DNA from: Saprospiraceae bacterium
GTDB lineage: Bacteria; Bacteroidota; Bacteroidia; Chitinophagales; Saprospiraceae
Reading direction: 5' to 3'
Assembly: GCA_028284395.1 (NCBI GenBank)
Contig: JANQRV010000608.1
Location: 1-33,262 of the forward strand
DNA length: 33,262 nt
The stretch's first letter is position 1; each line of letters opens with the position of its first letter. A program made the translations under genes and the position numbers. Positions 23,721 through 32,373 of the stretch are shown in pieces. A model generated the notes under the pieces. The model was not told the origin of the DNA and ran no database searches. It saw nothing but the letters and a program-made list of their open reading frames with translations.

Positions 23721-25529
23721 GTGTCTGTGGTTAGAGCAACAATCGAGGTAGAAGGTGCCAATATTAATCTATCTAACTATTTTTCAACATTGGAGTTGAA
23801 ACAGAGTTTTGATTGGCATCATTTGTTCGAAGTCAGGATTTTGCGGCCGGTGGAACGGAAAATGCTGCGACAATGGGCTGAAGATTTTGTCGGAAAGCGC
23901 ATCCAGATTGGTATTGATTATGAGAAGGAGTCCGATTTAATTCAGAATGCTTTCAAGAAGCCAGATACGTTCGAAGGCGTTATTACCGGAATTTCGCAAT
24001 ATAGAACAAGAGGCGGAAATGAGTTGGCCATAAAAGGTTATGGCCCCTCTATCTATTTGGATGGCGGTGTAAACACCAGATCTTTCACCAACAAACCTCT
24101 TCAAGAAATAGTTGATGAGGTCTTGGAGCCGTATATAGACAAGATTGCTCCGGGAGATTCTCCTAAACCGGATGTTTCACCTCGCAACTTTAAAGAATCT
24201 ATACCCTATCTAGTTCAATATAAGGAGAGTAACTTCGACTTTATTTGTCGAATTGCCGAACAGTATGGGGAATGGTTCTATTATAACGGTCTGCAGGTCC
24301 ATTTTGGTAAGGCAGATACCGAGACTTTAGAGTTGTCGAAGGATTCTGGCTTGGAATGGTTTGACCTTGTTCTCAAGTCACTACCGCTGAAGATAAAAGG
24401 ATTGGGTTATGATTACCTGAAGAATGAACAAATGGATAAATCCCCAGAAGTCTCTGCACAGGGATTAGGCGATTATGCCAAAATATTGGTAGACAAATCA
24501 GAAAATAATCTTTTTACTAATCCTGCTGTGGATCCTATTCTTGTTCAAAACGACAAAAAGGAATTTGAAAGAGTGGTCCAACTTCAACAAGAAAGCAGAT
24601 TAAATGAGATGACAAGATTATTAGGAGGAAGTAAGAACCCAAATCTTGCTATTGGGGGGAAAATAAAGGTAATTGATACCTTTGACCATAACAGCCAAAG
24701 AGAGGAATTTGGACAGTACATTATTACGGAAATTACACAAACTATCTCGAGGGAAGGAGGTTATTCAAATGAATTTGAAGCGGTGCCGGTTGATCTTAAG
24801 TCTCCCCCGCTGAATTCCAATGTGGCTCCCCCAACATGTGAACCGCAATGGGCTGAAGTTACGGACGTAAATGATGATGACGCAAGCCTTGGAAGGGTCA
24901 AAGTCCAATTTCAATGGCAAAAGGAACAAGAGGGGGAAGAAAAGAGCCCATGGATCCGAGTATTGACTCCATATAGTGGAGCAGACAAGGGGTTTTATTT
25001 GATTCCAGAGATTGGAGATCGTGTTTGGGTAGAATTTGAGGAGGATTCTCCTGAAAAACCTATAGTGACCGGAAGTTTTTACCATAAGGATGCCAAACCA
25101 GCATCCTATGATTCGGACAATAATTTGAAAGTATTTCAAACGCGTAGAGGGAGCCAAATCTTCATAAGTGACGAGGAAGGAAAGGAGACTATTAGAATTG
25201 CTACTCCGGATTCTAAAAATGAAATGTCCATGACAATTTCCGATGGTAAAGCTTCGATCACTGTTAATACCCAAGGGGAAATGGTTCTTTCAGCAAAAGA
25301 AACTTTAACGATCAATGCCAAGAAAATAGCTGTAAACGCAGAGAATAATCTATCTCTTTCCGGGAGCGAAATTTCAGTTTCAGGCTCTAAAAAAACAACG
25401 ATTGGGGATAAAGAAGTGACTATTAACTCTTCTGAATGTGCAATTAATTCCAATGGAAAGATAAGTATTCAAAGTCCAATGCAAAATGTAGACATTAAAG
25501 GCATGATGATTAATCTGAATTCGACCTAA
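23721..25529 (+). CDS. tssI: T6SS spike protein VgrG
   Basis: The 602-residue protein starts at GTG 23721. Residues 1 to about 380 are the gp27-like hub, with LELKQSFDWHHLFEVRILRP and YLVQYKESNFDFICRIAEQY, which is the typical phage tail hub segment. From about 385 is the gp5-like OB fold, with DASLGRVKVQFQW and IPEIGDRVWVEFEEDSPEKP. The C-terminus is a repetitive beta-helix needle (about 480-602) of alternating short strands such as TLTINAKKIAVNAENNLSLS. VgrG trimers cap the Hcp tube and take a PAAR tip. No effector domain follows the needle, so cargo must be delivered by partners, most likely the PAAR-Rhs protein encoded upstream. It ends one base before tssE. Confidence 0.95.
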   Translation: MSVVRATIEVEGANINLSNYFSTLELKQSFDWHHLFEVRILRPVERKMLRQWAEDFVGKRIQIGIDYEKESDLIQNAFKKPDTFEGVITGISQYRTRGGNELAIKGYGPSIYLDGGVNTRSFTNKPLQEIVDEVLEPYIDKIAPGDSPKPDVSPRNFKESIPYLVQYKESNFDFICRIAEQYGEWFYYNGLQVHFGKADTETLELSKDSGLEWFDLVLKSLPLKIKGLGYDYLKNEQMDKSPEVSAQGLGDYAKILVDKSENNLFTNPAVDPILVQNDKKEFERVVQLQQESRLNEMTRLLGGSKNPNLAIGGKIKVIDTFDHNSQREEFGQYIITEITQTISREGGYSNEFEAVPVDLKSPPLNSNVAPPTCEPQWAEVTDVNDDDASLGRVKVQFQWQKEQEGEEKSPWIRVLTPYSGADKGFYLIPEIGDRVWVEFEEDSPEKPIVTGSFYHKDAKPASYDSDNNLKVFQTRRGSQIFISDEEGKETIRIATPDSKNEMSMTISDGKASITVNTQGEMVLSAKETLTINAKKIAVNAENNLSLSGSEISVSGSKKTTIGDKEVTINSSECAINSNGKISIQSPMQNVDIKGMMINLNST

Positions 25530-25530
25530 G

Positions 25531-25941
25531 ATGAGATATTACAGAACACCCATTGATTTTGAAATTTTAAAGGAGAAGCGTAGGGTCGAAATGATTGACT
25601 TGGAGAAATCAATTTATGAGAATATTGATAGGATCATTTGGACCCCAAGTGGTAGTTTGCCATATAACCCTTCCTTTGGATCAACCCTTACCAGGTATTT
25701 CAAAGTCGTGCCAAATTCTAAAAAGGGAAAGAAAGTCAGATGGAGAGAACAGATATGCCGCGATATTAAGGAAAGCATACAGCTATCCATTGAGCAGAAT
25801 GAGCCGCGATTGGACGAAATTGAAATATTTGTCATGGATGCCACACAAGGGTATGAGGAGTCAATTTCAGTTACTGTTAGAGGAAGAATAATTGGGGAGC
25901 GAAAACCTAGGGTAGTCTATTCCGGTACATTTCCAATTTGA
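25531..25941 (+). CDS. tssE: T6SS baseplate wedge protein TssE (gp25-like)
   Basis: The 136-residue protein is the gp25-like baseplate subunit. The family core is visible: a helical N-terminus, then LEKSIYENIDRIIWTPSGSL, and PYNPSFGSTLTRYF, a variant of the conserved gp25 motif, followed by strands in RLDEIEIFVMDATQGYEESI and a final VTVRGRII strand. TssE helps to start sheath polymerisation and joins the wedge with TssF and TssG. The gene begins one base after the vgrG stop and either overlaps the tssF frame by four bases or precedes it by 11, so translation is probably coupled. Length is normal. Confidence 0.88.
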   Translation: MRYYRTPIDFEILKEKRRVEMIDLEKSIYENIDRIIWTPSGSLPYNPSFGSTLTRYFKVVPNSKKGKKVRWREQICRDIKESIQLSIEQNEPRLDEIEIFVMDATQGYEESISVTVRGRIIGERKPRVVYSGTFPI

Positions 25942-25952
25942 ATAACTCGAAT

Positions 25953-27830
25953 ATGGACAAACTTTATGATATATCTATTGATGAACTAAAACAGAGTATC
26001 CTGGAAAGGGCTGGATATCTTTGGGATCGCGAAAATATCGAGAACTTTGACCCTCTTGTGAATCATTTTGCAGGTGCCTGCGCATTCGAGATAAAGGAAA
26101 TATATGATTTGCTAAATGATTCCGAAAACCGGGTGATTGACCGGTTATTACAAATTCTGATACCTCAATCAACTCTAAAGTCTAGACCCGCATTCTCTGT
26201 AGCATTTGCTCTTCCTAAGACTTCATCTTATTCTCTCTCTATCCAAGATCATTTTTTTAAAGAAAATGACGGAGGGAAAACTTTCTTTACCCCTTTTTAT
26301 TCCTCGACTATTCTTAATGGCCGAATAAGGTATTTTATTAGCGAATCAACTATTACAGAATTCACCGAGTCAACTCTTAGAGAGCCTGCAAAAACTCTTT
26401 ACGAAACTTCGATTGAAGATCATAGAGGGTTGTTGTCTCAAATTCACCTTGGAATTGAACTCAATGGCAATGTCGGTAGTCTAAATGGGTTTTCCTTGTA
26501 CATTGATCTTGTACAAGAGAATCAAAAGCATGAAGACTATAAGACTGACAAAAACAAACTTGTATATGCTCTTGAAAAGGCAAAATGGATGGTTGATGGC
26601 AAAAGGGTTAATGTGCAAATGGGATTTGAGGTAGGGGACAATCTAGAAAGAGAAATTATGGTAGGGAAGAATGCTGCAATTGTTGATCAATTAGCTGATA
26701 CAGCAAATCGGTTTTTCCAAATCAAGGATGATGTTGAATGGGACTTTTCACGTAATGAAATTGAAGGGAATTCGCTCACCTTTTTACCGAACTATGTGGA
26801 CTCTCAGGCTACTTCAATCAAGAATAAGTTGGCTACCTCTACTGACAAATTGGTCTGGATTACCATTAAACTTCCTTATAGTTTGAAATTGCAGGACATC
26901 CCTGGGCAACTGAAATTTGGAATGAACTATTTCCCCGTAGTAAATCGCAAATTGGAAATCAACGACGAAAACTACTTTAAACCCTCTTTGCAATTTATTA
27001 GGATTCAACCTAAGAATCACTTTCTAGGAGTTAAGAGAGTATTTAACTCTACAAACAGCGAAGAAATCAAATATTTATCGGCTTCAAAATTTTATTCTGA
27101 GGACGAGGTTTGCTACACTATCCGTGAATCTGGAATTGGTCGAATGGACAAATATAATACTTGGCGACGATTGGCATTTGTAAACCAGATTCTTAGAAAA
27201 GAATATAAAAGTTACGAAGTTTTACAAGAACTCGGTGGACTGTTAGATCTAAATGAAATGGATTTGCTCTTGCAAACCAAATTGAAGGAAAAGAATATGG
27301 ATTCGGGGACGGAACAGGTTTATATTTTACTGGATCTGTCAAAATTAGAGGAAAATAGTGCCAGAATAAAGGTTGAATACTGGGATACTCTAGGGGAAAA
27401 AGGCAATAATATTGAAGGTAAATTGCAGTCGACTTCTGCCAAGATCGAGGAGGAGAGCGCCTTTTTACTATTTGCCACTAGAGGTGGGAAACATAAAAAG
27501 GCTATCACTGAGGATCATTTGCAGGATCTATTGTTCAGAAGAGGGAATATTTCCTCTCGTGAAGAAGTATGTTCATTTGTCAATCAATACTTAAAGGAAA
27601 AAAGATTCGGAGAACTTAGGGTTGAAATTGAGGATTCTTTTGAGAATGACCCAAGACCAGGTTTTGGATTTGGCAAAATTCTGCAAGTCCTAATTTATTT
27701 CCCTTCTGAATATTCCGAGGAGGAACTACGGAAATTAAGAAGCCAGAGCCTTAGTTTGGAGTATCTAATCAATAAAAAATCTAATTTGATTATTCCAGTA
27801 AGAGCGAAAGTTCTGGAGGAAGATAAATAA
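25953..27830 (+). CDS. tssF: T6SS baseplate protein TssF
   Basis: The product is 625 residues from this ATG. A TTG at 25938 would add five residues and overlap the tssE stop; the ATG is preferred. The N-terminus is typical of TssF: a helix with ERAGYLWDRENIENFDPLVN, then HFAGACAFEIKEIYDLLNDS, and RLLQILIPQSTLKSRPAFSV, which carries the LLP-like signature and the start of the beta-rich body. The rest is a long mixed region with few landmarks. TssF forms the baseplate wedge with TssE, TssG and TssK. It is followed after 18 bases by tssG. The N-terminal features and the gene order make the assignment strong even though the C-terminal half is divergent. Confidence 0.88.
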   Translation: MDKLYDISIDELKQSILERAGYLWDRENIENFDPLVNHFAGACAFEIKEIYDLLNDSENRVIDRLLQILIPQSTLKSRPAFSVAFALPKTSSYSLSIQDHFFKENDGGKTFFTPFYSSTILNGRIRYFISESTITEFTESTLREPAKTLYETSIEDHRGLLSQIHLGIELNGNVGSLNGFSLYIDLVQENQKHEDYKTDKNKLVYALEKAKWMVDGKRVNVQMGFEVGDNLEREIMVGKNAAIVDQLADTANRFFQIKDDVEWDFSRNEIEGNSLTFLPNYVDSQATSIKNKLATSTDKLVWITIKLPYSLKLQDIPGQLKFGMNYFPVVNRKLEINDENYFKPSLQFIRIQPKNHFLGVKRVFNSTNSEEIKYLSASKFYSEDEVCYTIRESGIGRMDKYNTWRRLAFVNQILRKEYKSYEVLQELGGLLDLNEMDLLLQTKLKEKNMDSGTEQVYILLDLSKLEENSARIKVEYWDTLGEKGNNIEGKLQSTSAKIEEESAFLLFATRGGKHKKAITEDHLQDLLFRRGNISSREEVCSFVNQYLKEKRFGELRVEIEDSFENDPRPGFGFGKILQVLIYFPSEYSEEELRKLRSQSLSLEYLINKKSNLIIPVRAKVLEEDK

Positions 27831-27848
27831 TTTTATTTTTATCTAAGA

Positions 27849-28760
27849 ATGCGACAAGAAATTTATCAATTAGATAAAAGATTGCCATTTGATTTATTAC
27901 TAGAATCGTTTGTGGCGGAATTCCTGTTGGCAAAGGAAGTTATTAGGGAAGTGGAACAAATTGTAGTGGAATTGAATGGCAGTGTTCATGATCAGGTTAG
28001 TAAGGAAATTAACGGACTGCAAGAGTTTTATTTCCCCTTTGAGGATCATCGGGTCATTAAGATTTCTGTTAGAAGAGAGGGAATCTTTGAAAGAATGCCC
28101 AAGGGGCTTTTCTTCCAATCCGATAACAGAAATTATGAAATTCAAGAAGTTGAGGAAATCCTAGAAGCGGCCTTATTATTTTTCTTACCGTTTGAGCAAG
28201 CATTGTATCATCCTCGTTTTGCCATAGTGCAATGGGAAAGTGTTTTTTTTAAAACCGAAACTAGTCTTGCTGCTCGAATTCTTAAGACAAATGAAAAGAG
28301 GGTACTGTTAGACCCTAGACAACTCAGCTTGATCACTTATTTAATTCCAAATTTGGACCGGATTAGAGGAGACTTGAGTCGGGTCTCACTTTGTTTTTCC
28401 AACATTTTGGAGACCGCAGTAACTATTTCACCTGTGCCGCCAAAAAAGGTGCCAGTCAGGACCGATTTGGGCCCACCTTTAGGGGAAAGTACTTTAGGGG
28501 AAAGCTTCACTTTAGGAAGTGAATTTTACGACGGGTTACCTACTTTAGAAATTCAAATTTGTGACCTTGAAGCCATCCAGCTTGGAAATTACTTTAATGA
28601 GGGACGCAAAGAAAGGACAATAAAAGAAATACTGATTCCAATTTTTCTGCCCGGGGATTACTATTATTTGATAACTCTGATTCCAAAAAGAACAGAGAAG
28701 GATTTTGTCCTATCCAAGCAAAATTGGACGAGTGTTTTAGGTTATAATACCTGGATTTAA
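27849..28760 (+). CDS. tssG: T6SS baseplate protein TssG
   Basis: The 303-residue protein lies in the fixed position after tssF. It begins with a helical segment (LPFDLLLESFVAEFLLAKEV) that is shorter than in proteobacterial TssG, and its middle has LFFLPFEQALYHPRFAIVQW and RILKTNEKRVLLDPRQLSLI, which suit the beta-rich core of the wedge protein. No membrane segment is present. A glycine- and serine-rich loop with the repeat LGES occurs near residue 215. TssG, with two TssF copies, makes the wedge triangle of the baseplate. The call rests more on synteny, length and composition than on a specific motif. A gap of 96 bases to tssN could hold a promoter. Confidence 0.8.
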   Translation: MRQEIYQLDKRLPFDLLLESFVAEFLLAKEVIREVEQIVVELNGSVHDQVSKEINGLQEFYFPFEDHRVIKISVRREGIFERMPKGLFFQSDNRNYEIQEVEEILEAALLFFLPFEQALYHPRFAIVQWESVFFKTETSLAARILKTNEKRVLLDPRQLSLITYLIPNLDRIRGDLSRVSLCFSNILETAVTISPVPPKKVPVRTDLGPPLGESTLGESFTLGSEFYDGLPTLEIQICDLEAIQLGNYFNEGRKERTIKEILIPIFLPGDYYYLITLIPKRTEKDFVLSKQNWTSVLGYNTWI

Positions 28761-28856
28761 TGTGCTTTTGTTCTTTTATAGATTAAGCTATGTCGACATG
28801 ATTGATTTGCTGCTAAAAATTGTTAGTTTTATAGTGTTTCAAAACCTTAATATATA

Positions 28857-29795
28857 GTGTTTAGTCAATTTCCTATAATAGCCTTACTTACTTTAGTGGG
28901 ATTTTCTACAGTATTTGCTATCGTATTAATTGTACTCAAAAAAGATGCTTTTTATAAAGATAAGCGGACACTTACGTATTCTTTGGCGGGACTATTAATC
29001 TACGGGGCACTAGGGGCTGCTGCTAGCGCATTGCTTCAAAGTACTAATACTTATATTCTTTATCTGATTCTCCAATTGTTATTTTTAGGACTGGGCATTA
29101 TTCACTTAATTGTTTTATATGGGAGTGGGAAAAGAAAAAAGAATAAGCTCTACTGGACAAAAAGAGATTCTTGGGACAAAGATAAAGATTCCTTTTGGCC
29201 AGAGTTTTTGTATTCGCTCCTTTTCTGTTTGGTTGTTTCAACAGGATTATTGTTGTATGCATTTATAGTAAGTAAGGATGCAAGCATCTCATCGGATCTT
29301 GCAACTTCTGTTGCAACTTTTATGTTGCCCTTTTTGTTTGCCAAAACTTTTGACTTTTCCCAGCAAATTGAAGATAGGGAATACGAGATTGAATGGGAGT
29401 ACCCGGATAGTTTCCTCAATAAAGGAAGTTTTAAGTGGAATGAAAAGGCGGAGGTATATTTTAAGGTATTTCAAAGTTTCAAGAAGAGAAAGGGTCTGTT
29501 CCAAAAAAGGGAGGAATCTTGGCTGTTTTATCCTGCTAACGCGACTTTAGGAGATGCTTTCGTGCTTTCTGTACAGGAATTTAATAAAAAACGTAGTGAT
29601 CTTGAAGGAGAAATCATCATAGATCTAGGAAAAGATGGTGCTTATTGGTGGTTATTTCGAAGAAGGTTTAATTTATTCGTACCCAGTACATGGAGTTTTC
29701 AAAATAACTTATTAAACCCCGATCTTACTCTTCAAGAACTTGGAATAGAAGATCAAGATTTTATTGTCGCAATTAGGAATCGAAAAGAATCATAA
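28857..29795 (+). CDS. tssN: T6SSiii inner-membrane protein TssN
   Basis: The 312-residue protein starts at GTG 28857. It has about five membrane helices in the first 165 residues: about 5-26, 40-62, 66-87, 120-140 and 150-165. The cytoplasmic C-terminal part is hydrophilic and ends in a region with ubiquitin-like order (ATLGDAFVLSVQEFNKKR, then LTLQELGIEDQDFIVAIRN). TssN is found only in subtype iii systems, where it helps to replace the TssJLM membrane complex. Synteny supports the call, since tssK follows after two bases. In the upstream gap TTG at 28802-28804 and TAGTTTTA at 28824-28831 are 19 bases apart and close to the Bacteroidota promoter form, but one position is off. The ubiquitin-like idea is by pattern only. 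Confidence 0.85.
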   Translation: MFSQFPIIALLTLVGFSTVFAIVLIVLKKDAFYKDKRTLTYSLAGLLIYGALGAAASALLQSTNTYILYLILQLLFLGLGIIHLIVLYGSGKRKKNKLYWTKRDSWDKDKDSFWPEFLYSLLFCLVVSTGLLLYAFIVSKDASISSDLATSVATFMLPFLFAKTFDFSQQIEDREYEIEWEYPDSFLNKGSFKWNEKAEVYFKVFQSFKKRKGLFQKREESWLFYPANATLGDAFVLSVQEFNKKRSDLEGEIIIDLGKDGAYWWLFRRRFNLFVPSTWSFQNNLLNPDLTLQELGIEDQDFIVAIRNRKES

Positions 29796-29797
29796 AT

Positions 29798-30919
29798 ATG
29801 CTACCTGATATAACAAAGTTTCCGATTAATTGGAAAGATGGCATGAAAGTCTCGAGTTCCGAATTCATAGCTTTGGAAAACGCATTTAATGATTTGTTAA
29901 GAGATAGCAGAAGCATTCACCTTAATGAAGATGTCTATGGTCTGCTTCCGTCGAGCAGAGATGATGGAGACTATCCCAAATTTAGTTATGAGTTTCAAAA
30001 TAGTTCGATCAAAGTCAAAGTAGAAGAGTGTAGGGCATTAACTTTATCTGGTGAAAGAATTGAGGTCACAAAAAGTCTAAAGAATGAATTACAATTGGGG
30101 AAAGATGTCCATGCATTTGAAATCTCTAGTCCGGGCATCTATGATATTGTCCTTGAAGTAGAACCCTTTTCGAGAGACGATTTTGGCTTGGGAATCACTA
30201 GTAAACATATAATTCCCAAATTCAATTTCTCGGTAGGTCCAAAAGGGAAGGAAATTAACTCCTCCAAAAGATTAATAGTTGAAAGATTACAAGCCGATAA
30301 TCTTCATAGTCCGCCGAAAAAAGTGGAAAATTTTATTCCAGCATCCTATTGCTTGAATAGCCATCGGACTTTACGTCATGTCTATTGTGATAAAGTCGTT
30401 GGAAGTTTACAGGAGTGTCTGAATATTGCTCCGAAAATTATCCGCAAAACAAGGTTATTGAAGAAAGCTGTGCAAGGTGATGAGGCGGATATTGCTTACA
30501 ACATAGCACAAAATATTGGATTATATCTTTCCTCTAATGCTTCAATGCTTGGGCCAGAGGCTCACAGGCTCCCAACGGTGTACCATTACAATTTTGTTGT
30601 TAATCTTACGGAAACTCTTGAATTTACCCTTTTTTATTTGTCTTCCGAAGACAAACAGATTAGCTCGGATCTTTATCAGTTTATCAACAGTTTCCAAGAT
30701 TCAGATGAACGATATATGGGAGAAGGCCGAGACGTATTAGCTAGTTATAAAAACCTCCTTAATAATCCATTTAATCAGAATGATCTTTTCAAGTGCTTTA
30801 ATGATGCAAAGGTTTTTGCAGATTCTCTGAAGGAGTTATTCTTGTCGCTTTCTGAACATCCCTACCAAGAGATTGGAGATATGGGTGGAGATCGGAGGCG
30901 AAGAAATCGAAGACGATAA
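29798..30919 (+). CDS. tssK: T6SS baseplate-membrane linker TssK
   Basis: The 373-residue protein matches the T6SSiii form of TssK, which connects the cytoplasmic baseplate to the membrane complex. Its N-terminus, INWKDGMKVSSSEFIALENA, corresponds to the family's opening W-x-x-G-M segment; the first 180 residues are beta-rich with LTLSGERIEVT. The C-terminal half is a helical bundle (HLRHVYCDK-like start, then VYHYNFVVNLTETLEFTLFY). It ends with a glycine- and arginine-rich tail, GDMGGDRRRRNRRR, which may contact nucleic acid or acidic membrane lipids. It is a little shorter than proteobacterial TssK, as expected for this subtype. Translation is likely coupled to tssN, two bases upstream. Confidence 0.88.
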   Translation: MLPDITKFPINWKDGMKVSSSEFIALENAFNDLLRDSRSIHLNEDVYGLLPSSRDDGDYPKFSYEFQNSSIKVKVEECRALTLSGERIEVTKSLKNELQLGKDVHAFEISSPGIYDIVLEVEPFSRDDFGLGITSKHIIPKFNFSVGPKGKEINSSKRLIVERLQADNLHSPPKKVENFIPASYCLNSHRTLRHVYCDKVVGSLQECLNIAPKIIRKTRLLKKAVQGDEADIAYNIAQNIGLYLSSNASMLGPEAHRLPTVYHYNFVVNLTETLEFTLFYLSSEDKQISSDLYQFINSFQDSDERYMGEGRDVLASYKNLLNNPFNQNDLFKCFNDAKVFADSLKELFLSLSEHPYQEIGDMGGDRRRRNRRR

Positions 30920-30943
30920 GTAAATTCTTAAATATTGAAGAAC

Positions 30944-31462
30944 ATGGCATCTAATCCAATGCTTAATCGCAAAGAACGTAGGAAAGCCCTCGGGGGGTTT
31001 ACTTTTTTGTACTTATTTTCAATGGTTTTATTTGGTTTGGTTGTGGCATCTAACATGTTCTGTTCAAAGAAGATTTCTGAATGGATTAAGAGTAAGACCT
31101 TTGCATCACAAAAAGAGGAGGCCCTCTCTAATATTGTCGGGCAGCTAGATGAATTGTTTGAATTACTGAAGGAAAATAGATCAGACATTCAGGTATCTTT
31201 ATATACCATTTCATCTGAATTAGGAAATCTAGTAGCGGATGCACAAGATGATCTAGAATTAACAACGATTGATCATGATAATTTTAAGGATTTTGCAGAT
31301 CAGTACTTATATCGACTTGAAGAGCTGAAAAAAAAAGAGACCAGAATTTCAGAATTGGATCAATCCTCCATTGAGGCTCAGCGTGAGATTCGAGATTTGA
31401 ATCGAGACATTCGGGATTTGAGTGCTAACCTACGAGCTTATCAAAAAGAGTATGGCTTTTGA
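30944..31462 (+). CDS. tssO: T6SSiii single-pass membrane protein TssO
   Basis: The 172-residue protein starts at ATG 30944; the frame runs back to a TTG at 30935, which adds three residues and is not preferred. A short basic N-terminus with the order NRKERRKAL precedes one membrane helix (about 18-38). A periplasmic coiled coil follows (SQKEEALSNIVGQLDELFEL, then LEELKKKETRISELDQSSIE, RDLNRDIRDLSANLR). This is the layout of TssO, a subtype-iii envelope protein encoded after tssK. It would span the periplasm toward the outer-membrane parts TssQ and TssR. It lies 24 bases after tssK. The divergent gene at 11767-11015 has the same architecture but a different sequence. Confidence 0.75.
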   Translation: MASNPMLNRKERRKALGGFTFLYLFSMVLFGLVVASNMFCSKKISEWIKSKTFASQKEEALSNIVGQLDELFELLKENRSDIQVSLYTISSELGNLVADAQDDLELTTIDHDNFKDFADQYLYRLEELKKKETRISELDQSSIEAQREIRDLNRDIRDLSANLRAYQKEYGF

Positions 31463-31644
31463 GTATTTAGATATTGAGTGATTTCGTACAAGAGTAAACT
31501 TGGTTAGGTTCAATTGGTAGATTTAATCCATGTTGGCATATTTCGTTGAGCGTAATGCAGAATGCCAGGGAGATCCGATCCATCTAGGTTTTAGATGAAA
31601 AATTGCATACTTGTACGATTTCTTCGTTACCACAATATGAACAA
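31463..31644. other. Gap with a 9-bp inverted repeat
   Basis: The 182-base gap after tssO is the largest inside the cluster's 3' half. TCGTACAAG at 31484-31492 is repeated in inverted form at 31610-31618 (CTTGTACGA), 117 bases apart. It could be a long stem or two regulator sites in front of the next gene, or chance. The rest shows no gene. Confidence 0.3.
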
Positions 31645-32352
31645 ATGAAGATATATTCGAAAGTGATGTTGTTCGTAAGCACTGGGTTTGCCCTCCTTCT
31701 ATTAGTCCAGGGAAGATGTCCCAATGGAAATAATCCAATGCCTCTGGTAGTTACAGATTCATTAAGTGTAGGTGACCTACCTCTTTGTCTTAATTTTCAA
31801 GATATCAGAATAGAGATCAGAGAGGCTGTAAGAGAACTGACAGATAATATCAGAGATATTGCTGATAAACAGAATAAATTTGACTTTAGACAAGAATTGG
31901 TCAATGATACCCAAAATCTATTTGATGATAATGAAGAACACACAATAGAAATTTTTACAACTTATCGAGATACAAGTAAAGTTACTGGGATAGAAATATT
32001 TCCAGTTAAAGACTATCTCGAGGCATTACTTAATGATAGAAGGTCCGGAAGAATTGAAATTAGTGCTACAGAAATCAGCATTATTTCCGATTTGAAATTT
32101 GATGAAGATACCCAAAGATGGAGGGCTGTTGCCCGGTTTATTCAAACATATGAGAGAGTACATTATGATATTATAGAGGGAGCTGAGGCGCGTCGGAGAG
32201 TAACTTATTCTGATGTTACATCCAAGACCGTGGAGGTTTTCGTTGATGTGCTAGATTGCTATACCAAAAATGGTAAATTAAAAGAGGGGGGGTGCTGTGC
32301 GATTCTACTTGGTGATATTAAGGCAGATAGCGTAAGGAAGGGAATTTCTTGA
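31645..32352 (+). CDS. Exported protein in the TssP/TssQ position of the T6SSiii cluster
   Basis: The 235-residue protein begins at ATG 31645 with a signal peptide (MKIYSKVMLFVSTGFALLLL); the frame runs back to a TTG at 31603, which would put 14 polar residues before the signal and is rejected. C25 follows VQGR, which is not a normal lipobox because of the arginine at -1, so cleavage as a lipoprotein is doubtful. The mature part has a helical stretch (REAVRELTDNIRDIADKQNK) and an alpha/beta domain (TIEIFTTYRDTSKVTGIEIF; RRRVTYSDVTSKTVEVFVDV) with four more cysteines (one at about 41, a trio near the C-terminus), which could form disulphides. The place after tssO suggests TssP or TssQ, but I cannot tell which. 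Confidence 0.65.
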   Translation: MKIYSKVMLFVSTGFALLLLVQGRCPNGNNPMPLVVTDSLSVGDLPLCLNFQDIRIEIREAVRELTDNIRDIADKQNKFDFRQELVNDTQNLFDDNEEHTIEIFTTYRDTSKVTGIEIFPVKDYLEALLNDRRSGRIEISATEISIISDLKFDEDTQRWRAVARFIQTYERVHYDIIEGAEARRRVTYSDVTSKTVEVFVDVLDCYTKNGKLKEGGCCAILLGDIKADSVRKGIS

Positions 32353-32373
32353 TAAACTAAACTGAAGTGCAAA

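Noticed and set aside
31603..31644. TTG start before the exported protein
   Set aside because: It would put 14 polar residues ahead of a clear signal peptide starting at ATG 31645.
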